Shown one piece after another: positions 14,145 to 25,068 of a DNA stretch of 64,000 nt (its first letter is position 1; every line of letters starts with the position of its first letter). This DNA comes from Gonapodya prolifera JEL478 (lineage: Eukaryota; Monoblepharomycota; Monoblepharidomycetes; Monoblepharidales; Gonapodyaceae): NCBI GenBank assembly GCA_001574975.1, contig KQ965839.1:97868-161867 (forward strand), in the 5' to 3' direction. Position numbers and translations under genes: made by a program. A model generated the notes under the pieces. The model saw only the letters and a program-made list of their open reading frames with translations. It did no database searches and was not told where the DNA came from.

Positions 14145-14243
14145 GAGTGATCAAGGGTCATCGAGACAAGTGAGCTGTGGTCTCCGATGACCCGCCATTA
14201 TTCTGCCGTGCCTCTTCACCAGAAAAATACCTGCAACCCACCA
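14145..14243. promoter_or_regulatory. Divergent promoter between sulfite oxidase and LYS4
   Basis: 99 bp between the sulfite oxidase start and the preferred LYS4 start at 14244. An upstream in-frame ATG at 14187 would shorten it to 42 bp. Assigned by position. Confidence 0.4.
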
Positions 14244-16838
14244 ATGAGCACGGCCCATCTAGCTCGCACTCGCCGTGCAGGTTGCATCGCATCCCTCAGG
14301 CTGCGATCGGAATCTGCGCGATCGTTGGCATCTGCGTCGGCTGCTCCGGGCCAGACGCTGGTGGAGAAGATTGCACAAAAGTACACCGTTGATGTGCCCT
14401 CAGACTACAAAGTCAGGCAGGGCGCGTTTGTCTACGTCCAGCCCTACCACGTCATGACGCACGACAACACCGGGGCGGTCATGTCAAAGTTCAAGGAGAT
14501 TGGAGCTGCCAGTTTTCACAACCCGAAGCAACCTGTTTTCACACTCGACCACGACATTCAGAACAGGACTGAAAAGGTGAGACGCGAGCGCAGCGAGCCT
14601 GAGGCCTAAGCGCGCAGCGCTGACCGAGGGCGGCCGCCTGAGGCGAGTGACCACGCGAAGCGGAATATGCTCTCCCGGAGCGTACATCGAGGCCGAGGCT
14701 GTCCGCCGGAGGCGAAGGATCCCCGAAGTGCGAATGACATAGCGCGGACGGGTGCGGGGATTTGGACATGGCTTGGAGACTGTGTGAAGTACTTATCCCA
14801 CACTTCCGTTTCTCAACCACCCCAGAATCTCGCAAAGTATAAGGGCATCGAGAACTTTGCCAAACAGCACGGTGTCGACTTTTACCCTGCTGGACGGGGA
14901 ATCGGTCATCAAGTCGTCGTTGAAGAAGGTGAGTCCATTCTGTCACAGAAGACAAGTTGTTTCCATCGCTAACGTGTAGCGAATTTCTTCCATCGTCTTC
15001 GTCCTCGTTCACGCTCTCCTCCAAGGGTACGCACTTCCCTACACTCTGACCGTCGCCTCCGACTCCCACTCCAACATGTACGGCGGCGTCGCCGCTCTCG
15101 GCACCCCCATTGTACGCACCGACGCTGCGGCGATCTGGGCCACCGGCCGAACGTGGTGGCAAGTACCCCCCGTCGCGCGTGTGGAGCTTCGCGGGAGCCT
15201 TCGTCGCGAATGGGGCGTCTCGGGCAAAGACGTTATCACGGCTCTGTGCGGGCTGTTCAACCACGACGAGGTGCTCAACCACGCGGTCGAGTTTGTGGGC
15301 GAGGGCGTCACCAGCTTGAACGTGGACGAGCGCCTCACCGTCGCCAACATGACCACCGAGTGGGGCGCGTTGGCGGGTGTGTTTCCCGTAGACAACCGCC
15401 TTCTGCAGTGGTACCACGACCGCGCCGAACTGCTTCTCCAACGGAACGGCGGGAAACCGCACCCGCGCATCTCCCACGAGAACATCGACAGCATCGAGCG
15501 CAACCTGCTGCTGCCAGACGCGGACGCCACGTACGCCAAGTCCCTCTCTCTGGACCTCTCCACCGTGGTTCCGTGGGTTTCGGGCCCCAACTCGGTCAAA
15601 GTGTCCAACCCGCTCGACGCGCTCGAGCGCGACAACATCCCCATCCAAAAGGCCTACCTCGTCAGCTGCACCAACTCCCGCGCGTCCGACATTCGCGCCG
15701 CGGCCGCGGTCGTGCGTGGACGGAAAGTGGCGCCCGGTGTCGAGTTTTACGTTGCGGCCGCGAGCAGTGAAGTGCAGCAGGAAGTGGAGAAGAGCGGAGA
15801 GTGGTTCGAGCTGCTTCAGGCCGGCGCCATCCCGTTACCGGCAGGGTGTGGCCCTTGCATCGGGCTCGGAACGGGGTTGTTGAAAGAGGGCGAGGTGGGA
15901 ATTTCGGCGACCAACAGGAACTTCAAGGGTCGGATGGGACATCCCAAGGCGCTGGCGTACTTGTCATCGCCAGGTATGTTTTTGAACATTTTTGTCGAGC
16001 TGTTGTTCATGCCGAAAGGATTAATTCTGCAAACTATGAGCAGCGGTCGTCGCGGCATCTGCTGTTGCCGGTCGTATCATCTCCCCGGCGACTCTCTTGA
16101 ACTCGACCAGCGTCATTTCGTCAACCCCTTCCACCCGTCCCGCATTCGAAGTGGTCTCGACCAAGTCTGCGCAACCCACGTCAGCCCCTTCCGCTGCAGC
16201 TGCATCTTCCGGATCAGCCGACCTCGCTCCCGGGTTCCCCGCGTCGGTGACGGGCGAAATTGTCTTTTTGGACGTGGACAACCTCAACACGGACGGAATC
16301 TACCCGGGCAAGTACACGTACCAGGACGACTTCCCGCGAGAGGAGATGAAGAAGGTGGTCATGGAGAACTACGACGAGGAGTTTGCAAAGTTGATCAAAC
16401 CGGTGCGTACCGAGCACCGCCGCCGTTTCGAACATTGTCTGATATATCCGTCGAACGAACTGTACACAGGGCGACATTGTGGTCGGTGGAACCAACTTTG
16501 GTACCGGTTCATCCCGCGAGCAGGCCGCCACAGCTCTCCTCGCCGCCGGCATCCCCGTCGTCCTCGCAGGCACCTTTTCCGAAACCTACAAACGCAACGC
16601 CATCAACAACGGTCTCTTGGTGCTGGAGTGCGGCGACTTGGTGAAGGACTTGCGCGCCGAATTTGCCGGCGCGGACAAAGTCAAGTCCCGCAGGACGGGC
16701 GCGACGGGAACTTTGGATATGGTCAATGGCGTTTTGAAAGTGGAGGAGAGGGAGTATGGCGTGCCCAAGGTCGGGAGGGCTGCTCAGGAGATTTTGGTGG
16801 CGGGAGGTTTGGAGAGTTGGGTCAAGACTCGCATTTAG
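14244..16838 (+). CDS. LYS4: Homoaconitase, mitochondrial
   Basis: Iron-sulfur hydrolyase converting homocitrate/homoaconitate to homoisocitrate, the step before LYS12. Exons 14244-14576, 14826-14928, 15026-15973, 16044-16402 and 16470-16838 join with consistent phases. The N-terminus [19 protein letters not shown] is a mitochondrial presequence; an earlier in-frame ATG at 14187 adds a less typical leader. Family blocks are [69 protein letters not shown] and [17 protein letters not shown]. Cluster cysteines lie in LVSCTNSR and GCGPCIG. The C-terminal swivel domain has [19 protein letters not shown]. The TWWQ motif and overall match point to homoaconitase rather than mitochondrial aconitase. 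Codon use is strongly GC-biased, producing a 369-codon antisense open frame that is not a gene. Confidence 0.95.
14577..14825 (+). repeat. GC-rich palindromic block inside LYS4 intron 1
   Basis: The first LYS4 intron is 249 bp, longer than its neighbours. It carries a GC-rich stretch with repeated short palindromes: GCCTGAGGC twice (near 14,598 and 14,635) and a related CCGCCGGAGGC near 14,701, embedded in GCG/CGC-rich sequence. It is unlike the surrounding pyrimidine-rich introns. Possibly a small mobile GC cluster; the function is unknown. Confidence 0.4.
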
Positions 16839-17027
16839 CTAAAAAGTCATTTGATGAAGGGATGAGAAATGCTTTTTATATATTTAGATTAGAGTCGTGG
16901 GTGATTCGAAAAAGGACATGAAGGACCGTAATATTGACGTCATCAGCACTTCAAAAATTTGCCTCTTCTCCTTGTCGACACTATCCAACCTGCTCGTCAG
17001 AACCCCATCTCGGTCCACAGATTCCGA

Positions 17028-17632
17028 ATGCTGATGATAAGACTCCCCAAGTTTGTGACAAGAGTTTCCGCGCCACTACCTACCCTATTCGCCCGTTCCT
17101 CCTCCTCAAACCGAGATGTGAATCGCGAGGAACTGAAATCTTTGCTTCTCAGTATGAAAGGATCCACCATCAGTGTATCGCTTCTTCTCTCCACAGAGGT
17201 GCGGGATTGTCCGTGACTTGCTGGTGGACTTTGGAAGAAAACTTCGGTCCACGTTTGCTTTTTCTGAAGGAATCCGTCCAAGGAGTTTCTCAGAAAGGCG
17301 CCCCGCTCAGTGCAAAACAGCTGCTTTCGAAGTTGGAGGCGGGAGGGGAACATATTCCAGAGAGATTCAACGTCTCGGAGATGGACGATGGCGGCATCAC
17401 CGTTTCGGCGTACGCAGGCGATTTGAAACTCCAGGGAGGAGCAACGAGAGAGGTAAGTCCTAGGAGGTGTGGTTTTGGTGGAGGTGGCAGACTCTCAACC
17501 AATCCCTGATCTACCGAACACGATTTTCAGGTGATGGGACAGACTGGTGTTTCGGACATGGAAGTGAATCCACGGAATGCTGGAAGCAAAGATGTCTATG
17601 TCACCAACGATCCTCCACAACCGATTGGCTAG
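17028..17632 (+). CDS. Small protein with mitochondrial-type N-terminus, unknown function
   Basis: Three exons can be joined: about 17028-17197, 17269-17453 and 17531-17632 (introns of about 71 and 77 bp with GT-AG ends). The predicted product is about 150 residues. It begins with a basic, Ser-rich leader (MLMIRLPKFVTRVSAPLP, then LFARSSSSNRD) that fits a mitochondrial presequence. It continues with REELKSLLLSMKGSTISVSL, KQLLSKLEAGGEHIPERF and a Gly/Asn/Asp-rich tail ending DPPQPIG. No family was recognised. It lies on the same strand between LYS4 and the aminotransferase. The coding frame is supported by splice phase only; an ATG at 17034 is an alternative start. Confidence 0.55.
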
Positions 17633-17815
17633 CGAACAATTCAATTGAATGAACTTGATGTAAGACTTTTGGAAAATAATAGGCGCATCTGCAACATTTA
17701 CAATCAAATGGTCTTTACATCGGATTGTCGACGGTGACCCTCCGCTGATCGCGCGGCCCGCATTCCCTATTTCAAACATTACTCAGTCTCAATCTGCACA
17801 CACTCACTGGATACC

Positions 17816-20083
17816 ATGACCACCGATTCCGCCACCGGCGCAGCGCCATCGCAAGCGCGACAGAAACCGTTGATCCGCGACGAGAAAAAGCGCGATTCCA
17901 AGACGATCGCACGGTCGTACCATTTGCCTCCGACAACGAACCTCAGCACCCACGACATCACTGGGTACGTTCACGTCTCATGCTTCTGATAAGACGCTGC
18001 GTTGTGAAATCGTGCCCATATCTCCCGTCTTACCCTCGAAAATATGTCTGAAATGTGTCCCTCACACCGTTCGAATTCTTGTCTCTGAACGACACTCTGC
18101 GACTCGAACGTTGTGGTTTATCTTTGACGACGGTATAGTCCAACTCTTCATGTTCAGAAAGGCAATGGCATTTATGTGAGTGGGGCAACCTAAATCTGGG
18201 AAACAAGCGGGGCATTTCTGAACGTTTCCTGACCAGATCTACGACGATGAAGGCAAAGAATACATTGAGGGTGAGCCATCAGAAGAAAAACAATTGGGCT
18301 CTCGATCCCCTTAATGGTGCGTCACAGGTATGTCCGGATTGTGGAACGTGAGCCTTGGATTTTCGGAGAAGCGATTGGTCGAAGCAGCCACCAAACAACT
18401 TAACGGTAAATCCGTGAATGTTGCGGGCCGTTGTCACATGCTAAAGTCGACAACTGGCGAAAGAGCTACCATATTACCACCTGTTCTCCGCCAAAGCCCA
18501 CGACCCCGCCATCGACCTTGCGGAAGGTCTCATCAAAATTGCTCCGTGGGCCAGTAAAGTGTTCTTCGCCAACAGCGGTTCCGAGGCGAACGACACCGTC
18601 GTTAAGATGGTGTGGTACTGTGAGTCTCGAAACTAATCGATAACTGGGTCTGGTGCTGATTTTTCCACCAGATAACAACGCTCTCGACCGACCCAAGAAG
18701 AAGAAGATCTTCTCCCGCATTAAAGCGTACCACGGTATCGCTGTAGGCAGCGGTAGCTTGACTGGCATTCCAAAGAACCACGCTGATTTTGACCTGCCAA
18801 GTGGGTGCTGTGTCCTTCGTGATTGTCAAGAACATTTACCGACACACCAAATTGTCAGTCAAAAACATTTACCACACATCTTGGTGAGTCTTGTTGATAT
18901 ACACCACTTGACTGGAGCGGTTTTGATACTTGTCCACGCAGTCCCCACTACTATCGGTACGGACGTGAGGGTGAATCGGAAGAAGAATACGCCACCCGCC
19001 TCGCGGAAGAGTTTGAGAAAATGGTGGTTGAACAGGGTGGTGCTGAGGAATGCGCTGCCTTTATCGCTGAGCCTGTCCTGGGTGCCGGTGGAGTGGTGAG
19101 CATTTTCCAACGTGTGTGACAAAACAAACATAGAAGACTGAAGTTTGGTCTGCAAGATTGTGCCACCAAAGACATACTACGCCAAGATGCAGGCCATTGT
19201 CAAAAAGTACGACATGCTATGGATCGATGACGAGGTCATCTGCGGCTTTGGAAGATTAGGAGACATGTGGGGTGCAGAGGTGAGCTGTCTCGAGAAAGGT
19301 TGACTGTTATCCCATTTCCATATTCCTGGCTTTGTGTAGACTCTCGATATCAAACCCGATATCCTAGTTTCGTCCAAGGCAATCTCCAACGCGTACTTGC
19401 CGCTGTCCTGTGTCATGGTTGCCGACAACGTTTACCAGGTTCTGGTCACGCAATCCAAGAAACACGGAGTGTTCGCGCACGGGTTTACTGGCTCGGGTCA
19501 CCCAGTCGCCTGCGCCGTCGCATTGGAAGTGCTTAAAATCTACGAGGAGCGCGCGATTGTCCAACATGTGAAGGATGTGGTTCCCCACTTCTGGGAGAAG
19601 CTCAAGACGTTCGAAGGTCATCCTCTCGTCGGTGAAGTCCGGGGCATCGGGCTCATTGCAGCACTCGAATGTGTGAAGGACAAGGCGACAAAGGAAGCCT
19701 TCGACGCGGGCCTTGGTGTCGGCGCGAAAGTGGTGAGTTATCAGCTTACTTGAGTCCATTTGGCGGCACCTTTATTGACATACACTTTTCAGGCGGAATT
19801 TGCCCAAACCCATGGCCTCATCGTGCGGAACCTCGGAGGTGAGAATTCCTTTTTTCACACTCGATTTTGACGATTCTCATCGGTTTCTTCGCTTACTTCA
19901 ATTATTAGATTCCATTGCGCTGTGCCCTCCTCGTAAGTACATATTGCTTCAGTGCCTTTTGAATATTTCTCTCACTACATCTATGTGGCAGTCATTATCA
20001 CGGAGGCCCAAATCGATGAGCTGCTCAGCAGGCTGTCCAAGGCCCTCGATGACACCCTGGAATGGGTGAAAGCCAAACGTTGA
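17816..20083 (+). CDS. Class III omega-aminotransferase (GABA/beta-alanine-pyruvate type)
   Basis: Pyridoxal-phosphate aminotransferase of fold type I, class III. Readable blocks in order: [55 protein letters not shown] (PLP phosphate cup), [51 protein letters not shown] (aspartate contacting the PLP ring nitrogen), [15 protein letters not shown] (Schiff-base lysine) and [19 protein letters not shown]. The C-terminus reads [20 protein letters not shown]. About ten exons. Closest in pattern to pyruvate-dependent GABA or beta-alanine transaminases; the amino donor cannot be set from sequence alone. There is no obvious mitochondrial presequence. It is not an aminoadipate aminotransferase (those are class I), so its nearness to LYS genes is probably incidental. 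Confidence 0.88.
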
Positions 20084-20256
20084 AGCCGGTTGAAGCTGTG
20101 TGACTCCGGAAATATCTTTTAGTACTACGGAAATAGTTTATATGGAAAGAGTTCGTGAAAAATAGAACCATCTCCTAATCCCTCAGTGGGTGGTCAAGCA
20201 CGACCACGGTGACCATAGGACGATTACTGTTTTTCCTGGAGTCGACTCGACCACCA

Positions 20257-22389
20257 ATGGCGCAAGCTTACGCGCTGGACACTTCTCAGGAAGCGCACAT
20301 GGCTGAACATGTTATGTGCGTTGTCCAGCTTCGTTGATTGTCTTGGGAATGCGACTTTTCTTACTGGTGAAATGAAACCATCAACCTTGCATCTCTCACC
20401 AACAACACAAATATCCTTCAACTGCTGAAAGTCTATGCTGCGTATGTGGAGTGGCTATCCCGCCAAATCCCGCGGCCATGTGTGGAACTTGTCTTCGTAA
20501 TGAAGTAGACATCACGGAGGGGATCCCAAAGTCCTCAACGCTGCACTACTGTCGAGACTGTGACAGATACTTGCAAGTAAGGACTTGACCTACATGTTTT
20601 ATCAGTTCCCTCGAGGGTTGAGTGACGCCCTCCCCGTGCAGCCCCCCGCGATTTGGGTGAAGGCCGACTTGGAATCCCGGGAGCTTTTGGCGGTCTGCCT
20701 CAAACGCCTGCGAGGTCTCACAAAAGTTCGGCTCGTGGATGCTGGATTTGTCTGGACGGAGCCACACTCGCGGCGTGTCAAGGTAAAACTGACCATTCAG
20801 AAGGAGGTGAGATGCAGTTCAAGAAATCTGGTCGCTTTTCCTCAAGGAATCAAACACTCCGCAACACCCAAGGCATTAGCATCGACAATTTTACAGCAGA
20901 CATTTGTTGTCGAGTTCTATGTTTCGCATCAGCAGTGCGAAGACTGTGTGCGTGTCGCCGCCAAGAACACCTGGCGTGCTGTCGTACAAGTCCGCCAAAA
21001 GGTGCGCTTCCTCAGGTGTAAAAGACTTTTTTGGTGGTGCTTGTATGAAGACGTTGGACCTAGGTGCCTCACAAGCGTACCTTCCTGTGGCTCGAGCAGC
21101 TCATCCTGAAGCACGGTGCCCATAAGGATACCGTGAACATCAAAGAAGTCAAGGATGGTATCGACTTCTACTACGGACAACGGACACATGCTATTCGAAT
21201 GGTGGACTTTTTGAATGCGGTGGTACCACTGAGGTAGGTTTTCGCAAACAATACGGCTCCCCCACTGACGCTCAAAACCGCCACTAGGTCGAAGACATCG
21301 GAATCCATCATATCTTCAGATATACACCAATCCACCGCCAATTTCAAGTACACCTACTCGGTCGAATTGGTACCGCTGTGTCGAGATGACCTTGTGTGCC
21401 TTCCCCCCAAGCTCTCTCGACAGCTTGGAATGCTTGGTCCCCTCGTTCTCGTGTCGCGCATATCGAACTCTGTGCAAATGTTGGATCCCAGCACCTTAAA
21501 AATCGCAGATCTGCGAACGCAACAGTACTGGGAGAACCCTGTAACACCGCTCGCCGAGGCTAGTGACTTGGTGGAGTGGTACGTGATAGATGTACAACTG
21601 GATGGACCAAGAAGTGGAAAGGTGAGGAGAGCAAATGTGCAGTAGGAGTGATGTGTATGAACTTATGTCAACGCTCTAGAATGCACTGGCAAGCGTGGAG
21701 GTTGCTCGCTCCAACGACTTTTCCAAGACGTATTTGGCCCGCACACATCTAGGCAACTTGTTAAATCCCGGGGACCACGCTCTTGGGTAAGTCTGAATTG
21801 ATTTCCACCGACGATGAAAGATTCTCAAAGGATGATCGGGTGCTTGACTAGATACGACCTAAACAACGCAAACTTCAATCACCCCGCACTTTCCTCGTAC
21901 TTCGAATCGAGGTCTTCGAAGTTTACACTTCCAGATGTCATTTTGGTGAAGAAGTCATTCCCGCACCGGCGTCGTCGCGCGCGACCCCGAAATTGGAAAG
22001 TCAAGCATTTGGGGAAGGAAGAAGAGGAGGAGCGGAGCGGTAGGAAAGACAAGGCCGCGGACAAGGACAGGGACTTGGAACTATTCTTGAGGGATCTCGA
22101 AGAGGACGAAGAGCTGAGAGGGATGGTAAACTTGTACAAAGGTGAGCACCTTTTGCCCCGATTACTATCGAAATGTTATTTTCTCACCAAAATTCTATCA
22201 ATAGCGTCGGCACAAGACCGACAGGCAATGACACAACATTCTGACAGCATGGTTGACGACGGACAAGATGAAGGTGGTGACGAGAATGAAGATGCAATGG
22301 AAGAGAGTGAAGGGGAGGAAGACTTTCCGGAAATACGAATGGAGGAACTGTTGGATGACATGGAGCGTTTGACTGTTGCGGACGAATGA
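20257..22389 (+). CDS. NMD3: 60S ribosomal export adaptor NMD3
   Basis: Adaptor that binds the pre-60S subunit and the exportin CRM1. The start is on a small exon 20257-20325 (MAQAYALDTSQEAHMAEHV) ending at a GTGCGT donor. Joining to the acceptor before 20434 recreates ILCCVCGVAIPPNPAAMCG, the conserved N-terminal zinc motif. This is the only start that supplies an ATG, since the next exon has none upstream in frame. Further blocks are HYCRDCDRYLQPPAIWVKA, VLSRISNSVQMLDP-like strand (LVLVSRISNSVQMLDPS), QYWENPVTPLAEASDLVEWY and PDVILVKKSFPHRRR. The C-terminal tail is strongly acidic (EESEGEEDFPEIRMEELLDD), in the region carrying the leucine-rich export signal in the family. Confidence 0.93.
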
Positions 22390-22596
22390 TACGGAAGACT
22401 TCTGACATCTTTTGTAATACTGCTTAGCATGATGCAGACCGATACTATCTCTTTCTCTTGATGAATGAAGAAGGGGGGTTCTTGTTCCGAGAGGTGTCAC
22501 TACGATCTTTAAGGAATCTCCGAGAACGATCACTTATTGCGATGCGGCAGGAAACACACCACTACGCAAATCGGATGATGTCTTCGTGTCCACGGG

Positions 22597-23619
22597 ATGT
22601 ATAGAGAATCCTGGGGTCGAGATCGAAGTGAAAATCTTGCATCAGTGCGAGGAGAGCCGTCGTTTCGCTCGAACAATAGCGGCACACCATTCAAAGCAAA
22701 AGGGAATCATCAGCAGCTCACGAGAAACGGATCTAATTCACGGCCACCGCCGTCTCCTCCGCCCTCCCCCGTCTCTCCGCCTTCCTCTCCAATACTGGAA
22801 GGCGGTCCATTCAGACACGTATCGTCAAACACGCATTCCAATTCGACTCAGCTGGATCAAGAGATGCGGTACCTCTGTCGACGCTTTGAAGAATTTCGAA
22901 GCATAGTCTGGGGTACCGCAAGGTCATTGGAGCGTGATCCACTGGACACTTTTCCCTCATATCAATCACGTACTTTACACGTCTACCAACCAACGCACTT
23001 TTTTACGTTTCCGCCACCGGAGCTCAGCAGAGGCACCCTAATTTCTCTGCCAGAGTCGAGGCAGTTCGTGGATGGATGTGAGTTTGATTTCTCAAACGCA
23101 CGTGACTCTCTTTTCATTGCCTTCGTGTCTCAAGTACAAACCACAGGTCTTTTAAGTGCAGTCCCTCTGATTGCTCCACTAGGCAATCCAACAAGGCACC
23201 CATTAACATCTACAACATGGTCTTCTGCTCCCGCAACTGCGGACCACTCTCCGCGACTCGCGGATCAATCTTACGCGTACAATCACGATTCGAACACGGA
23301 TACCCCATTCGCAATGTATCGCAGCCCACTTGCTACTCCTCGGGGAAGTGATGCTTCGTTCACACCCCCCAATGCATTCGCGGACCTAAGCCGCAGAAGC
23401 TCTTCCGAACCGCATGATTTGATTGTTGAGCCTTCAGCAACGCATTCTGGAAGTCACACATCCTGGGGATCCAGGCGAGGAAGTGGAGGGCAAAGTCGCA
23501 ACTTGACACCGGAAAACCAGACACCTTCAGTCACCCGTCACGATATTGCAGTCTCGAACTCCCCTCCCCCATCTGGCACAAACGTTTCTGAGCAATTTGA
23601 GGGTGTGGTGGGTGCTTGA
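22597..23619 (+). CDS. Ser/Pro/Thr-rich low-complexity protein, unknown function
   Basis: Single-exon open frame of 340 codons starting at an ATG 207 bp after NMD3. It is rich in Ser, Pro, Thr and Arg, with a proline cluster (SRPPPSPPPSPVSPP) near residues 53-70. Short ordered stretches are YLCRRFEEFRSIVWGTARS and HVYQPTHFFTFPPPELSRG, but most of the length looks disordered. No signal peptide, membrane segment or known domain was recognised. The intronless state is unusual among the neighbours. Reality of the gene rests on length and composition only. Confidence 0.5.
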   Translation: MYRESWGRDRSENLASVRGEPSFRSNNSGTPFKAKGNHQQLTRNGSNSRPPPSPPPSPVSPPSSPILEGGPFRHVSSNTHSNSTQLDQEMRYLCRRFEEFRSIVWGTARSLERDPLDTFPSYQSRTLHVYQPTHFFTFPPPELSRGTLISLPESRQFVDGCEFDFSNARDSLFIAFVSQVQTTGLLSAVPLIAPLGNPTRHPLTSTTWSSAPATADHSPRLADQSYAYNHDSNTDTPFAMYRSPLATPRGSDASFTPPNAFADLSRRSSSEPHDLIVEPSATHSGSHTSWGSRRGSGGQSRNLTPENQTPSVTRHDIAVSNSPPPSGTNVSEQFEGVVGA

Positions 23620-23888
23620 GCAACTTTCTCCCGGATATGAGTGTCTCAAAAAGTGTTGGTTTTAGTTACTCCGTCGAGCACGCCTGCGCAGAGAGCGCAC
23701 GGTAACACCGTATTCCCGCTGAATCCTTAGATCTGTTGTTCTCAAATACGTAGCATCTGTAAATATTTTTTTATTTTTATTTTTTTGACAAAGCAGTAAA
23801 CGAAGGAATCACTTGAAAGTTTCGCTTGAAAGTTCGAACAAAGTCCAGCATCTCTAATCACATTGAAGTAACAGTAACCGCCACACAA
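23620..23888. other. Intergenic, T-rich
   Basis: No gene seen. It contains a T/A-rich run near 23,768-23,785 that may serve as a terminator or polyadenylation region for the upstream gene and promoter for the chromodomain gene. Confidence 0.4.
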
Positions 23889-24964
23889 ATGGACAAAGAA
23901 GAAACTGAATGGTGAGCAAGTGACACTACTGCGTGATGACAAGTGAAGTCTGAAGGAGCATTCCTTTGATCAAAGGGTATTTGAGCGAGTTTGCTGTTAC
24001 GGATACGCCGAACCAGGCGATGAAACCCGGAAATACAAGATCGAATGGGAGGGCGATTATCCGGAGGTCTGCGATGTCACATGTCTGAGACTGTATTCGA
24101 TCGTGCCAATCAAGTTGACTCTCACAAGACATGGGAACCAGCGGAGAACTTACCAGACGACGCACGTGAAGAGTTCGATGCTCGTTGGTCTTCTAGATCG
24201 ATCAGGAAAATAAAGAGAAAGAAACGTGGCTGGTATCTCGTGGCGTGGAATACAGATCACAATATCCCCTTTGACGACGTGAGTGGTGACGAAAACCCGC
24301 AATTTTAGCACGCGGTGATATAACCAGAACGGCACAGACGTGGGAGCCCCCCGAAGACTTGCCTTCCGGGGTGGTGGCACGCTTTGAAGGTCGATGGAGC
24401 TTAGAACACGAAGAACGGCAGAGGTCCAAACCTGTCGAAGTCAGCATGCCAGCGCGGCCAATAATATCGGAGCGACTGCAAACTCGATTCGTGGAGCATG
24501 GAACTATATTCTCCAAGCCTATTGCAGAATCAAACACACATCATCGTCAGCGCAGGCGAACGAGCTCGGCCTCACACCCCCACAAGTATCACCCTTCGAA
24601 AAAGTTAAGAATGATGGCATCCGTGTCCGATGAAGATCGCCCAGAAGATAACGAATCGTACTATCCTGTTGGTGCTGAACGTCTGACTATTTCGCCTACT
24701 TTGGGTTCACACCGTCGCTCGGTGATATCAATTGATGCACCCAAGCTCCATGAACAACTCGACATCAGCAACACCGATATGAGCGCAGTACACCATGCCA
24801 AGCAAGATGACAATGATTTCCAGGATCAAGAGCAAGATCGCGCATCAATCGGCTTGATTTCTTTACCGACTGTTACCAGGCGCATTTCACCGTCTGATTG
24901 TGCTGGTCTTGTCCGAAAATGGAGTGGTGTCGAATACTCGTGGAGTGACAGCATGGGATGGTAG
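23889..24964 (+). CDS. Tandem chromodomain protein
   Basis: A short first exon (MDKEETEW) splices to a first chromodomain: KYKIEWEGDYPE, then KTWEPAENLPDDAREEFDARW. This is followed directly by a second, SIRKIKRKKRGWYLVAWNTD, then after an intron TWEPPEDLPSGVVARFEGRW. Both carry the diagnostic TWEP. A Ser/Arg/His-rich, acidic C-terminal region of about 190 residues follows and ends DSMGW. Chromodomains read methylated histone tails or, in transposons, target integration. Here there is no integrase or reverse transcriptase in cis, so a host chromatin protein or a domesticated fragment is likely. One intron within the first chromodomain (near 24,058-24,112) could not be phased cleanly. The stop lies in the first copy of a 42-bp tandem duplication. 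Confidence 0.7.
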
Positions 24965-25026
24965 TTTGCAATCAATTGACACATGAGTGACAGCATGGGA
25001 TGGTAGTATGCAATTAATTGACACAT
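24943..25026 (+). repeat. 42-bp tandem duplication across the chromodomain-gene stop
   Basis: Two adjacent 42-bp units, 24943-24984 and 24985-25026, differ at two positions. The first contains the last codons and stop of the chromodomain gene; the second is its untranslated copy. A recent in-frame-length duplication. Confidence 0.9.
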
Positions 25027-25068
25027 TGATGTGGCATTCTTCACACAATCATGTAAACAACACACAAT

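Noticed and set aside
14539-15648. 369-codon open frame antisense to LYS4
   Set aside because: Shadow of strongly GC-biased codon use in the LYS4 exons; no domain, and it overlaps the conserved sense coding.
14244-16838. Mitochondrial aconitase
   Set aside because: The [13 protein letters not shown] and [12 protein letters not shown] blocks are homoaconitase-specific.
20250-20440. NMD3 start on the zinc-finger exon
   Set aside because: No in-frame ATG upstream of LCCVCG before a stop; the small exon at 20257 supplies the start with perfect phase.
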